Shown here: one piece after another, positions 48,756 through 56,565 of the stretch
How the letters are laid out: each line of letters starts with the position of its first letter
Position numbering within the stretch: position 1 is the stretch's first letter
Source of the DNA: Fibrobacter sp.
Lineage (GTDB): Bacteria; Fibrobacterota; Fibrobacteria; Fibrobacterales; Fibrobacteraceae
Length of the DNA: 64,000 nt
Direction of reading: 5' to 3'
NCBI GenBank assembly: GCA_024399065.1
Contig: JAKSIB010000007.1
Location: 62,001-126,000 of the forward strand
Notes under the pieces: generated by a model
Told to the model about the DNA's origin: nothing
The model's input: only the letters and a program-made list of their open reading frames with translations
Database searches by the model: none
Position numbers and translations under genes: made by a program

Positions 48756-49751
48756 ATGACAAACGAACAACCAGAAACACTACCAATTACACGAACTGAA
48801 TTTTCCAAGTTGGAAATTTTCAAGAACGTTTCTTTTGAAAGCTTGGCAGGATACCTTCTCGGCTGTAAAAAAATTTTGGCCCAGCCCGGAGAGCTTTTGA
48901 TTGATCCCGAGCACCCCATCCGTCGCCTTATTGTTGTTCTTGACGGTCTGTTGGAAGTTAAGCTCACGTCTCAGGGTGGCAATTTTTCTGACACTATTGA
49001 GCCGGGTCACAGCGCAGGTGAAATGTCCATCTTCGACAACATCAAGCCCAGTGCCAGCGTTTATGCCAAGGAACCTAGTCACCTGTTGATTGTAGATGCA
49101 ACTACAGCGCTGGCTATGATCCACGCCTCCCACGATCTTTGTTTGAACTTTTTGCATATTCTATGCCAGCGAATCCGCAACAACAACCGTGTGGTTTGCC
49201 AGGAAGAATACCACATCCGTTGCATCGAAGAGAACGCACGAGTAGACTCCCTCACTGGTCTTCATAACCGTCGCTGGTTGGAAGAAATGTACGCCCGCGA
49301 AATGACTCGTAGTAACGCAGGCAATTTCAAACTCTGCGCCTTCATGCTGGACATCGACCACTTCAAGCACGTAAACGACACCTACGGTCACTTGGCTGGC
49401 GACCAGGTTCTCATGTCTGTGGCTCAGTCCATTACCAAGAGTCTGCGTCCCTCCGACATGCCAGTCCGTTACGGCGGCGAAGAATTCACCGTGTTCCTTC
49501 CGGGAACCTCCCTGGACAATGCGAAGGTCATTGCCGAACGCATGCGCAAGAACATTGAAAAGATGGAGATTACGCTTCCGTCTGGAGAACTTCTCAAGGT
49601 CACAGTCAGCATCGGTTTCACCGAACGCATCGAGAATGATTCCGTACCCTCCATTATCGAGCGTGCAGACCAGGCTCTGTACAACGCCAAGGAAAACGGA
49701 CGCAACCGCGTTTGTATGAACCTGGGGCAAGACGAAATGTTCCTGTTCTAG
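48756..49751 (+). CDS. Cyclic-nucleotide-binding/GGDEF protein (diguanylate cyclase)
   Basis: 331 aa. Residues about 15-140 form a cNMP-binding beta barrel (LIDPEHPIRRLIVVLDGLLEVK, then PGHSAGEMSIFD, KPSASVYA). A helical linker (RCIEENARVDSLTGLHNRR) leads to a GGDEF domain with LDIDHFKHVNDTYGHLAGD and an intact active site RYGGEEF. It should make cyclic di-GMP under control of a bound nucleotide. ATG at 48756 is preceded by TATATT at 8 nt. Followed by a terminator. Confidence 0.9.
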   Translation: MTNEQPETLPITRTEFSKLEIFKNVSFESLAGYLLGCKKILAQPGELLIDPEHPIRRLIVVLDGLLEVKLTSQGGNFSDTIEPGHSAGEMSIFDNIKPSASVYAKEPSHLLIVDATTALAMIHASHDLCLNFLHILCQRIRNNNRVVCQEEYHIRCIEENARVDSLTGLHNRRWLEEMYAREMTRSNAGNFKLCAFMLDIDHFKHVNDTYGHLAGDQVLMSVAQSITKSLRPSDMPVRYGGEEFTVFLPGTSLDNAKVIAERMRKNIEKMEITLPSGELLKVTVSIGFTERIENDSVPSIIERADQALYNAKENGRNRVCMNLGQDEMFLF

Positions 49752-49779
49752 CAACTATTAGCAATAATCATCAAGACTC

Positions 49780-49813
49780 AAAACCACCAGCATAGCTGAT
49801 GGTTTTGTTTTTT
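49780..49813 (+). terminator. Rho-independent terminator
   Basis: AAAACCACCAGC and GCTGATGGTTTT form a twelve-base stem with one mismatch around an ATA loop, followed by GTTTTTT. It ends the cyclase gene and lies just after the converging FISUMP gene. Confidence 0.85.
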
Positions 49814-49816
49814 ACG

Positions 49817-52435
49817 CTACATTTCCTTGACGCAGCGTACAGAGATATATACGTCAGCTTTTTGGTCGTAGAAGTCTTCAAATTCGAATTCATTCTCGCG
49901 GACCCGTAAAAAGCCGTAATCCCCAATCCAGAAAAAGCTCATGGCATCCTTGAAGTAGTAAACGCCGTCGTAATCCACATAGGCACCGGCAGGCTTGTCG
50001 AACAAATTAAGGATATCCAAGCTGTTCAACCGGTTTTTCATCTCCCTGAACTCGGCAAAGTATGGCAAGCGCCAGCCTATGGGACAAATGGATCGACCAT
50101 CGTACTCCTGATACAGGGCACCATAAATTTCACAGTTTTCAGGTTTTCCATCGACACACTTGCTGCGTGACGTTTTGATTCTCAGATTTTCAGTCATCCA
50201 TACAAGGTTGCTGTCCACCACAGTCTTGTAAGTGTTTCCATCTCGAGAATCTGTAAATGTACCTAAGGTTCCGTTTTCCGGATAGACAGGATTTCCGCTC
50301 TGCTTGTAGCCCGGGGCATTCTTCACGCAACGAACAGAATAGGCAGTGGTATCTATGTTCTTATGAATGTTGGCTTGGCTATTGGCACCAGACATACCCA
50401 TAATGTAGCCGCCGTCAACGTAACGTAGCCTATTGGATGTCCAGAACCCAGCCACTGACGACAGACCGCCAAACTTGCCGCCCATGTCGTAGTAACCCGC
50501 GGGTTTTGCATTGAAGCCCAAGACATTACTGCCGTTCCACCATTTCCATTCTTCACTAGTCTTTAAAACCCTAGCTGTACCATCCTTGTAGCCAACGAAA
50601 GCACTAGCGATGTGTACAAGGGAATCCATTTCCTCAAGACTTGGCAGGTGCCAACCCGCAGGGCAAGCGTTCAACGCATCTTTCTGGAAATAGAGGCGAC
50701 CCAGGGATTCGCAGTTTTCCTGCTTTCCATCGGGGCAAACACTTTCTGACGTTTTGTAATTCAAGTTCTCCGCCATCCAAGTCTGGCTTCCGATTTTTAC
50801 GATCTTGTAGGTCTTGCCATCACGTTCATCCTTGAATTTTTCAGAATCGTCATCATCCACATAATCCATGGAATCCTGAACACAGCGAACAGAAAGCCCA
50901 TAACTTCTATGAAGAGGAAGGCATTCCGACTGGTCTTTGGAATTACTCAGGCCTAAGCAGAAAGTCCTTGCCCAGTGGCTAGATTGTAGTGTAGAAGTCC
51001 AGAAGGAAGCAATCTTCGATTCTGAATAGTACACAGTATCCGAAGCCATGACGCCTGCAGGCAAGGCGTTGAATCCAAAGTAGTCATCCCCATTGTCATT
51101 GTCAGACCAACCCTGGTTCGATTTCAAGCTGAGGGTTACACCTTCAAAGTAATGTTGAGAAACTGATTTGGTTAAAAGTTTATACTCATCGTAGCTAGGC
51201 AAATGCCAACCTGCCGGGCATGCGTTCCAAGCGCTGGACCAGGCATACAGTCGGCCATACTTGTCGCAGTTTTCCTCTTTTCTTGCATAGCAGTTGCTGC
51301 TATCCATGGCAAAGTTCAAGTTCTCTGCCATCCAGAACTGCGTACCAATTTTAACGGCCTTATAAGTCTTGCCGTCACGATCGTCCTTAAAGGTCTTTTC
51401 AACTTTCTTGGCCTTCGGGCGGAAGAATTTTACCGTAACATCGTTAATGCGATGAGTACCGGATACGGACTCGTTTTTTCGCTGGAGGCAACGAACAGCG
51501 GCGTACCCGGATTTCCAATGAGGAACAATTGTAGCAGAATCAGACTTGGAATCAATTTCCAGGACATAAGCATCGGAACCAAATAGATTATCTACAGAGG
51601 ATTCTGTAGCGACCCAAAATCTGGAGCCCAAGAAACTGCCCATTTCATCGTCATAATCATTGTTAATGGATGGAATAGCGGAGAATCCCACATCATCTGT
51701 ACCGCGGCCACCAAGTTCCAAGAGCCTTTCCTTTCTGCGTTTTGCCGTAGCAATGGAATCGTTCCTGTAATATATTTCCCAAGCCCTAGCTCGATCTACG
51801 GAATGAATAGAGTCTCGATAGTCATTTATTTTGTTAATGTTATACCAGAGTGTCACTGGTTCCGCCGGACGATTCCACACATCGTCCTCTTCCTGTGGGA
51901 TATAGGATTCTTCGTACTCATCAAAGCATTCGCAATCCTCCCCTTCTTCATAATCTTCGTACTTGATTACGGAACCGCAGTCTTCATCGGCAAGGCACAG
52001 CAAGTAATCCGGATAGTTATTTGCCCTAAGTACTGTGGCAGAGTTATCCTTAGCCTTGTTCTTTTTGTTTTTTACGCTCCTAACATATTTCAGCAGTTCT
52101 TCAACGTCCTTCTTTCTAGGAAGCCTATAGCCGTTAGGGCAATTACCATCAAAGGAACGAAACGTGTAAAAGCAAAATTTGTCATTGGAGCATACGTTAG
52201 TAGCTTCATTCCATTTATACAAACGGCCGAAAGTACGACATTCGCCCATGGGACAGAAACTACTATCCGTAGCGAAGTTCAGGTTTTGGGACATCCATCG
52301 CTGATTGCCAATATCAACGGTAGAATATTCCATGCTATCGCGGCCATCTGTGACGGAGCCCACATAAACATAGCCGTAAGATACCGAGCATGCAAAACCT
52401 ACAGCTATCATGATCCATTTCAAGAAAACGTTCAT
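49817..52435 (-). CDS. Secreted four-repeat FISUMP protein
   Basis: 872 aa. Signal peptide MNVFLKWIMIAVGFACSVSYG. Four Fibrobacter succinogenes major paralogous domains begin near residues 28, 362, 545 and 735, each with a DGxxY-x-x-V-x-IG-x-Q-x-WM-x-ENLN start (repeat 2: KDDRDGKTYKAVKIG; repeat 3: WMAENLNYKTSESVCPDGK) and CPAGWHLP or a variant (repeat 1 CPNGYRLP, repeat 4 CPIGWRLP). Repeat 1 carries a long acidic insert (KYEDYEEGEDCECFDEYEE). The domain is nearly restricted to Fibrobacteres; members are secreted or surface proteins of unknown binding role. Confidence 0.92.
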   Translation of the reverse strand: MNVFLKWIMIAVGFACSVSYGYVYVGSVTDGRDSMEYSTVDIGNQRWMSQNLNFATDSSFCPMGECRTFGRLYKWNEATNVCSNDKFCFYTFRSFDGNCPNGYRLPRKKDVEELLKYVRSVKNKKNKAKDNSATVLRANNYPDYLLCLADEDCGSVIKYEDYEEGEDCECFDEYEESYIPQEEDDVWNRPAEPVTLWYNINKINDYRDSIHSVDRARAWEIYYRNDSIATAKRRKERLLELGGRGTDDVGFSAIPSINNDYDDEMGSFLGSRFWVATESSVDNLFGSDAYVLEIDSKSDSATIVPHWKSGYAAVRCLQRKNESVSGTHRINDVTVKFFRPKAKKVEKTFKDDRDGKTYKAVKIGTQFWMAENLNFAMDSSNCYARKEENCDKYGRLYAWSSAWNACPAGWHLPSYDEYKLLTKSVSQHYFEGVTLSLKSNQGWSDNDNGDDYFGFNALPAGVMASDTVYYSESKIASFWTSTLQSSHWARTFCLGLSNSKDQSECLPLHRSYGLSVRCVQDSMDYVDDDDSEKFKDERDGKTYKIVKIGSQTWMAENLNYKTSESVCPDGKQENCESLGRLYFQKDALNACPAGWHLPSLEEMDSLVHIASAFVGYKDGTARVLKTSEEWKWWNGSNVLGFNAKPAGYYDMGGKFGGLSSVAGFWTSNRLRYVDGGYIMGMSGANSQANIHKNIDTTAYSVRCVKNAPGYKQSGNPVYPENGTLGTFTDSRDGNTYKTVVDSNLVWMTENLRIKTSRSKCVDGKPENCEIYGALYQEYDGRSICPIGWRLPYFAEFREMKNRLNSLDILNLFDKPAGAYVDYDGVYYFKDAMSFFWIGDYGFLRVRENEFEFEDFYDQKADVYISVRCVKEM

Positions 52436-52476
52436 CTCGTCCTAATCCTACAAACAAATTCTTATAATTCAAATTT

Positions 52477-52509
52477 AAAAAAAGAACCCCCGGAACAATC
52501 CGAGGATTC
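52477..52509 (-). terminator. Rho-independent terminator of cimA-hisD
   Basis: On the minus strand GAATCCTCGGA pairs over eleven positions (two G-T) with TCCGGGGGTTC around a TTGT loop, followed by seven T. It lies 30 nt after the hisD stop. Confidence 0.9.
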
Positions 52510-52539
52510 TTGTAATAATGAATGTAAGGTTTCAAAAAC

Positions 52540-53829
52540 TTAAAGTCTCTTGAGGACAGCCTGTGCGTGGTGGTAGAAGCCTTCTTCCATTGCAACAGCG
52601 GCGATTGCCTTGCCGTTCTTCTTGATGGCCTTTTCGCTGTAGCGGATGATGGACATACGCTTCAGGAAGTCGTACACGCCGAGAGGGCTGAAGAAGCGGC
52701 CTGTGCCGTTGGTGGGCAGCACATGGTTGGGGCCGGCAAAGTAGTCGCCCACCGGTTCAGAAGACCAGTGACCGATAAACACGGCGCCAGCGTTTTCAAT
52801 CTGGGCGGCCATGGATTCAGCTTCGTCTGTCATGACTTCAAGATGTTCCGGAGCAATCTTGTTTGCAATGGCAACACCGTCGAACCAGTCCTTCACAACG
52901 AGAATGCGACCGAAGTTGTCCAGCACCTTCTGGAGCAATTCCTTCTTGGGGCTGTTTTCCACCTGGACGTCTACGCAAGCAGAAATCATCTGGGCAGTTT
53001 CCATATCATCGGTAATGCAGATGGCGGCTTCGAAACCGGAACCGTGTTCCGCCTGGGAAAGCAGGTCTGCTGCAACGAAATCCGGATCGGCAGTCTTGTC
53101 GGCCATGACGAGAACTTCGGAGGGACCAGCCACCATGTCGATGTCTACGACTCCGAAGACTTCCTTCTTGGCGACAGCAGCGAAAACGTTACCCGGGCCA
53201 ACAATCTTGTCGACACGTTCAACGATGGTCTTGCCCTTGGCGTCCTTGGCACCGTAAGCCAACAGGCCGATAGCCTGAGCGCCACCAATGTGATAGACTT
53301 CGGTAATACCCAACTGCTGCAGCACGAATGCCACGGCGCGGTTGATTTCGCCCTTGATGGGGGTAACAACCACAATGTCCTGAACACCTGCAACGAGAGC
53401 GGGCACTGCGTTCATGATGACGGTGCTGGGGTAAATGCCTGCACCACCCGGAACGTAGAGGCCCACGCGCTTCATGGGGCGGATGCGCTGACCAAGAACC
53501 ACGCCGTCCTTACCTTCCATGAGCCAGGATTCTTCCATCTGGTTCTGGTGGAAATCGCGGACGTTCTTGATGGCCTGCTTCAGAGCCTTCTGCAAATCAG
53601 CAGGGCACTTGGCGGCGGACTTTTCGATTTCCTTTTCGGAAACGCGGATGTTCTTGCCCTTCAGGCCATCAAACTTCTGAGCGTATTCTACAGCCTTTGC
53701 GTAGCCGCCCTTCTTGATGTCGGCAAGGATATCTACAACCTTGTTATAAATTTCGCGGCTGGGAGCAACTTCGCGACCGCAAATGCGTTCAATTTCCTTA
53801 GAATTAGGAGTAGCCTTAACTATTTGCAT
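52540..53829 (-). CDS. hisD: Histidinol dehydrogenase
   Basis: 429 aa, standard length. GLYVPGGAGIYPSTVIMNAVPA, TPIKGEINRAVAF, GAQAIGLLAYG, VGPGNVFAAVAKKEVFG and GPSEVLVMAD are conserved; the zinc and catalytic residues lie in SQAEHGSGFEA and in EHLEVMTDEAE. Catalyses the last two oxidations to L-histidine. Overlaps the cimA stop by 10 nt, so two different amino-acid pathways share a transcript here. Confidence 0.96.
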   Translation of the reverse strand: MQIVKATPNSKEIERICGREVAPSREIYNKVVDILADIKKGGYAKAVEYAQKFDGLKGKNIRVSEKEIEKSAAKCPADLQKALKQAIKNVRDFHQNQMEESWLMEGKDGVVLGQRIRPMKRVGLYVPGGAGIYPSTVIMNAVPALVAGVQDIVVVTPIKGEINRAVAFVLQQLGITEVYHIGGAQAIGLLAYGAKDAKGKTIVERVDKIVGPGNVFAAVAKKEVFGVVDIDMVAGPSEVLVMADKTADPDFVAADLLSQAEHGSGFEAAICITDDMETAQMISACVDVQVENSPKKELLQKVLDNFGRILVVKDWFDGVAIANKIAPEHLEVMTDEAESMAAQIENAGAVFIGHWSSEPVGDYFAGPNHVLPTNGTGRFFSPLGVYDFLKRMSIIRYSEKAIKKNGKAIAAVAMEEGFYHHAQAVLKRL

Positions 53830-55394
53830 TTCTTAGTTTCCTTCAAAATCTTGTAGCACAGACCGTCCATCAAGGCAAGCCAGCTGGCTTCGATGATGTT
53901 GGTGCTGACACCTGCCACATTCCAATGTTCCTTGTCGTCGCCGAAGGTAGTCCACACGCGAACCAGAGCGTCGGAGCCTACGGAAGAACCGAGAACGCGG
54001 ACCTTAAAGTCGTCCAGACGGACCTTGGCCATATACGGGAAGAACGGGAGCAGAGCCTTACGGAGAGCCGCATCCAGAGCGTTCACCGGACCGTCACCTT
54101 CGCTCACCTGATGGCTGATCTTGTCGCCAATCTTCAGCTTGACGCTGGCCTGGGAAACAGACACGCCCTGAGGGGTCTTGTCTTCGGTGACGCGGTAGTT
54201 CATGAATTCGAAGGGTTCAGTGAACATGCCCAGCTGGCGGTAAACCAGCATCTTGAAGCTTGCTTCGGCAGAGTCGAAGTGCCAGCCAGCGTTTTCCTTT
54301 TCCTTGATGGCAAGGAGGAGCTTTGCCACCATGGGATCCTTCTTATCGATACCCGGCTTGATGGCCTTAAGCTTTTCGACCACGAGAGAACCACCGGCCT
54401 GATCGCTGGTGACAAATACGCGGTCGTTACCCACAGAGTGCGGGTCCACATGTTCAAAGCTGCGGGAAACCTTCATGACGCCATCAATATGGGCACCGCC
54501 CTTATGGGCAAAGGCAGCCTCGCCCACATAGGGAGCGCGAACGTCGCTAGGAATGTTCACGATCTGATCAATGCTCAAGAACAGCTTGCGGAGTCCAGCC
54601 ATCTTCTTGGCGGCAAAGAACTTTACGCCCATCTTGAAGACCAAGTCAGCCATGATGGTAGTGAGGTTTGCATTACCGCAACGTTCACCGTAGCCGTTCA
54701 CAACACCCTGGACCATGGTTGCTCCAGAGTTCACGGCATAGATGCTATTGGCCACGGCAAGGCCAGAATCGTTATGAACATGGATTCCCAGAGGTACGTC
54801 CACACGTTCCTTTACGGCTTCAAAAATTTCTTCCAATTCCCAAGGCATGGTACCGCCATTGGTATCGCAAAGCACGATGAAGTCTGCACCACCGAGGGCG
54901 GCTGCCTTCAGGGTTTCAAGAGCGTATTCCGGATTGGCCTTATAGCCATCGAAGAAATGCTCGGCATCGTAAATGACTTCCTTGGAATGTTCCTTAAGGA
55001 ATTCGATGGAAGACTGGATCATGTCCAGGTTTTCTTCCAAAGTGGTATGAATGACTTCAGTAACGTGCAAGTCCCAGCTCTTACCGAAGATGGTCTTTAC
55101 AGGAGCTTCGGACTTCACCAATGCCTGGAGCAACGGATCCTTCTCGGGAAGAATCTTCGGACGACGAGTGCTACCGAAGGCAGCAATCTTTGCATGCTTC
55201 AGCTTGAGTTTCTTTACTTCGCGGAAGTATTCTTCGTCGGTAGGGTTGCTCGGGTTAGGCCAGCCGCCTTCAATGTAATCAATACCGAAAGAGTCAAGAA
55301 TTCGAGTAATCTGGAGTTTATCGGCCAGAGAGAGACTAATCTTGCGATCTTGATTGCCGTCGCGCAGCGTGGTGTCATAGATAAAACATTTCAT
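53820..55394 (-). CDS. cimA: (R)-citramalate synthase
   Basis: 524 aa. TIM-barrel of the DRE-TIM family: YDTTLRDGNQDRKISLSLADK, GWPNPSNPTDEEYF, FFDGYKANPEYALE, LCDTNGGTMP, GIHVHNDSGLAVANS, and GYGERCGNANL. The C-terminal LeuA-type allosteric domain follows (FEFMNYRVTEDKTPQGVS). The WPNP signature and length favour citramalate synthase over isopropylmalate synthase. Makes citramalate for threonine-independent isoleucine synthesis. Promoter TATCTTTG with 7 nt to ATG. Confidence 0.9.
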   Translation of the reverse strand: MKCFIYDTTLRDGNQDRKISLSLADKLQITRILDSFGIDYIEGGWPNPSNPTDEEYFREVKKLKLKHAKIAAFGSTRRPKILPEKDPLLQALVKSEAPVKTIFGKSWDLHVTEVIHTTLEENLDMIQSSIEFLKEHSKEVIYDAEHFFDGYKANPEYALETLKAAALGGADFIVLCDTNGGTMPWELEEIFEAVKERVDVPLGIHVHNDSGLAVANSIYAVNSGATMVQGVVNGYGERCGNANLTTIMADLVFKMGVKFFAAKKMAGLRKLFLSIDQIVNIPSDVRAPYVGEAAFAHKGGAHIDGVMKVSRSFEHVDPHSVGNDRVFVTSDQAGGSLVVEKLKAIKPGIDKKDPMVAKLLLAIKEKENAGWHFDSAEASFKMLVYRQLGMFTEPFEFMNYRVTEDKTPQGVSVSQASVKLKIGDKISHQVSEGDGPVNALDAALRKALLPFFPYMAKVRLDDFKVRVLGSSVGSDALVRVWTTFGDDKEHWNVAGVSTNIIEASWLALMDGLCYKILKETKKCK

Positions 55395-55401
55395 GGGTGC
55401 A

Positions 55402-55440
55402 AAGATAGAAAAGTGATTAGTGATTAGTGGTTAGTGATTA
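55402..55440 (-). repeat. Heptamer repeat and promoter box before cimA
   Basis: Four copies of GTGATTA (third GTGGTTA) fill 55413-55440 on the plus strand (TAATCAC on the coding strand). Directly downstream, TATCTT at 55402-55407 with following TG gives the FCB -7 box TATCTTTG, seven bases before the cimA ATG. The repeat covers the -15 to -45 region of this promoter. Confidence 0.65.
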
Positions 55441-55464
55441 GAATTGTAGATAGAGATTTGCAAA

Positions 55465-55491
55465 TGAAAAGCGGCCTTTTTTAGGGGCCGC
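55465..55491 (-). terminator. Rho-independent terminator after the epimerase gene
   Basis: On the minus strand GCGGCC and GGCCGC (55486-55491 and 55471-55476 on the plus strand) pair around CCTAAAAAA, followed by TTTTCATTT. It closes the autokinase-epimerase operon. Confidence 0.85.
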
Positions 55492-55524
55492 ATAAAATCA
55501 AGATCAATTTTTATGGAAATGGAT

Positions 55525-56562
55525 TTAACGAAGAGGGTTGGCGTCGCTCTTGTACCATTCCATGAACTTGGCGATACCGTCGTGCAAGCTCCAGTGGGGC
55601 TTGTAATCGCACTCGGTTTCAAGCTTGGTGGTGTCGGCGTTGGTCTGGTAAACGTCCCCCGGCTGCATGGGCAAGAATTCCTTCTTGGCAGGCTCGCCGT
55701 AGGCATTCTCGATTTCGCTGATGAAGTCCATCAGCTTCACCGGATTGCTGCAACCGATGTTGTAGATCCGGTAAGGCACGCGGTTTTCGCACTTGGCTGC
55801 GTCCGGCTCGCGGTCCAGCACATGGATAGTACCTTCGGCGATGTCGTCGATGTAGGTGAAGTCGCGGATCATGTCGCCGTTATTGAAGACCTTGATGGCC
55901 TCGCCCTTGGAGATAGCCTTTGCAAAAAGCATGGGAGACATGTCGGGGCGGCCCCAGGGACCATAAACCGTAAAGTAGCGAAGCCCCGTCACCTTGATTC
56001 CATACAACTTAGCGTAAGCATGGGCCATCAGTTCGTTGCTCTTCTTGCTGGCTGCGTACAAGCTAACGGGAGAATCAACCTTGTCGTCTTCGCTGTAGGG
56101 CACCTTGCTGTTGAGACCATACACGGAGCTGCTGGAGGCAAACACAAGGTAAGGAACCTTGTTGTTACGGCAGGCTTCAAGAATGTTCAGGAAGCCCACC
56201 ATGTTGCTCTGCATGTAGGCGTAAGGATTGGTGATGGAATAGCGGACGCCAGCCTGGGCTGCGAGATTCAGGACCTTGTCAAATTTTTCAGCGGCGAACA
56301 AGGCGTCCAGGGATTCCTTGTCGGCAATGTCCATACGGACAAAGCGGCAGTTGGACCACTTGGAGCTAGCAAGCATTTCGCCAAATTCAAAGTTGTCGCC
56401 CGGCTGTTCAAAACCGTTTTCGCGCAAGCGGCCGTACTTCAAACGCTGATCGTAGTAGTCATTGATGTTATCCAAGCCCACGACATCATCGCCGCGTGCG
56501 GAAAGCATCTGCACGATCTTGGACCCGATAAATCCAGCAGCACCAGTAACAAGAATTTTCAT
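55525..56562 (-). CDS. NAD-dependent UDP-glucuronate 4-epimerase-like protein
   Basis: 345 aa. Rossmann start MKILVTGAAGFIGSKIVQML, LAAQAGVRYSITNPYAYM, SSSSVYG and the catalytic YAASKKSNE (Y-x-x-x-K) of the extended SDR group; RYFTVYGPWGRPDM is the signature of UDP-glucuronate epimerases (CapI). Makes UDP-galacturonate from UDP-glucuronate for capsule or LPS. Ends the operon with the tyrosine autokinase (3 nt apart), linking it to export of the same polymer. Confidence 0.92.
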   Translation of the reverse strand: MKILVTGAAGFIGSKIVQMLSARGDDVVGLDNINDYYDQRLKYGRLRENGFEQPGDNFEFGEMLASSKWSNCRFVRMDIADKESLDALFAAEKFDKVLNLAAQAGVRYSITNPYAYMQSNMVGFLNILEACRNNKVPYLVFASSSSVYGLNSKVPYSEDDKVDSPVSLYAASKKSNELMAHAYAKLYGIKVTGLRYFTVYGPWGRPDMSPMLFAKAISKGEAIKVFNNGDMIRDFTYIDDIAEGTIHVLDREPDAAKCENRVPYRIYNIGCSNPVKLMDFISEIENAYGEPAKKEFLPMQPGDVYQTNADTTKLETECDYKPHWSLHDGIAKFMEWYKSDANPLR

Positions 56563-56565
56563 TGC

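Noticed and set aside
53925-55427. 500-codon plus-strand open frame opposite cimA
   Set aside because: Antisense shadow of cimA; no domain and no start signal.
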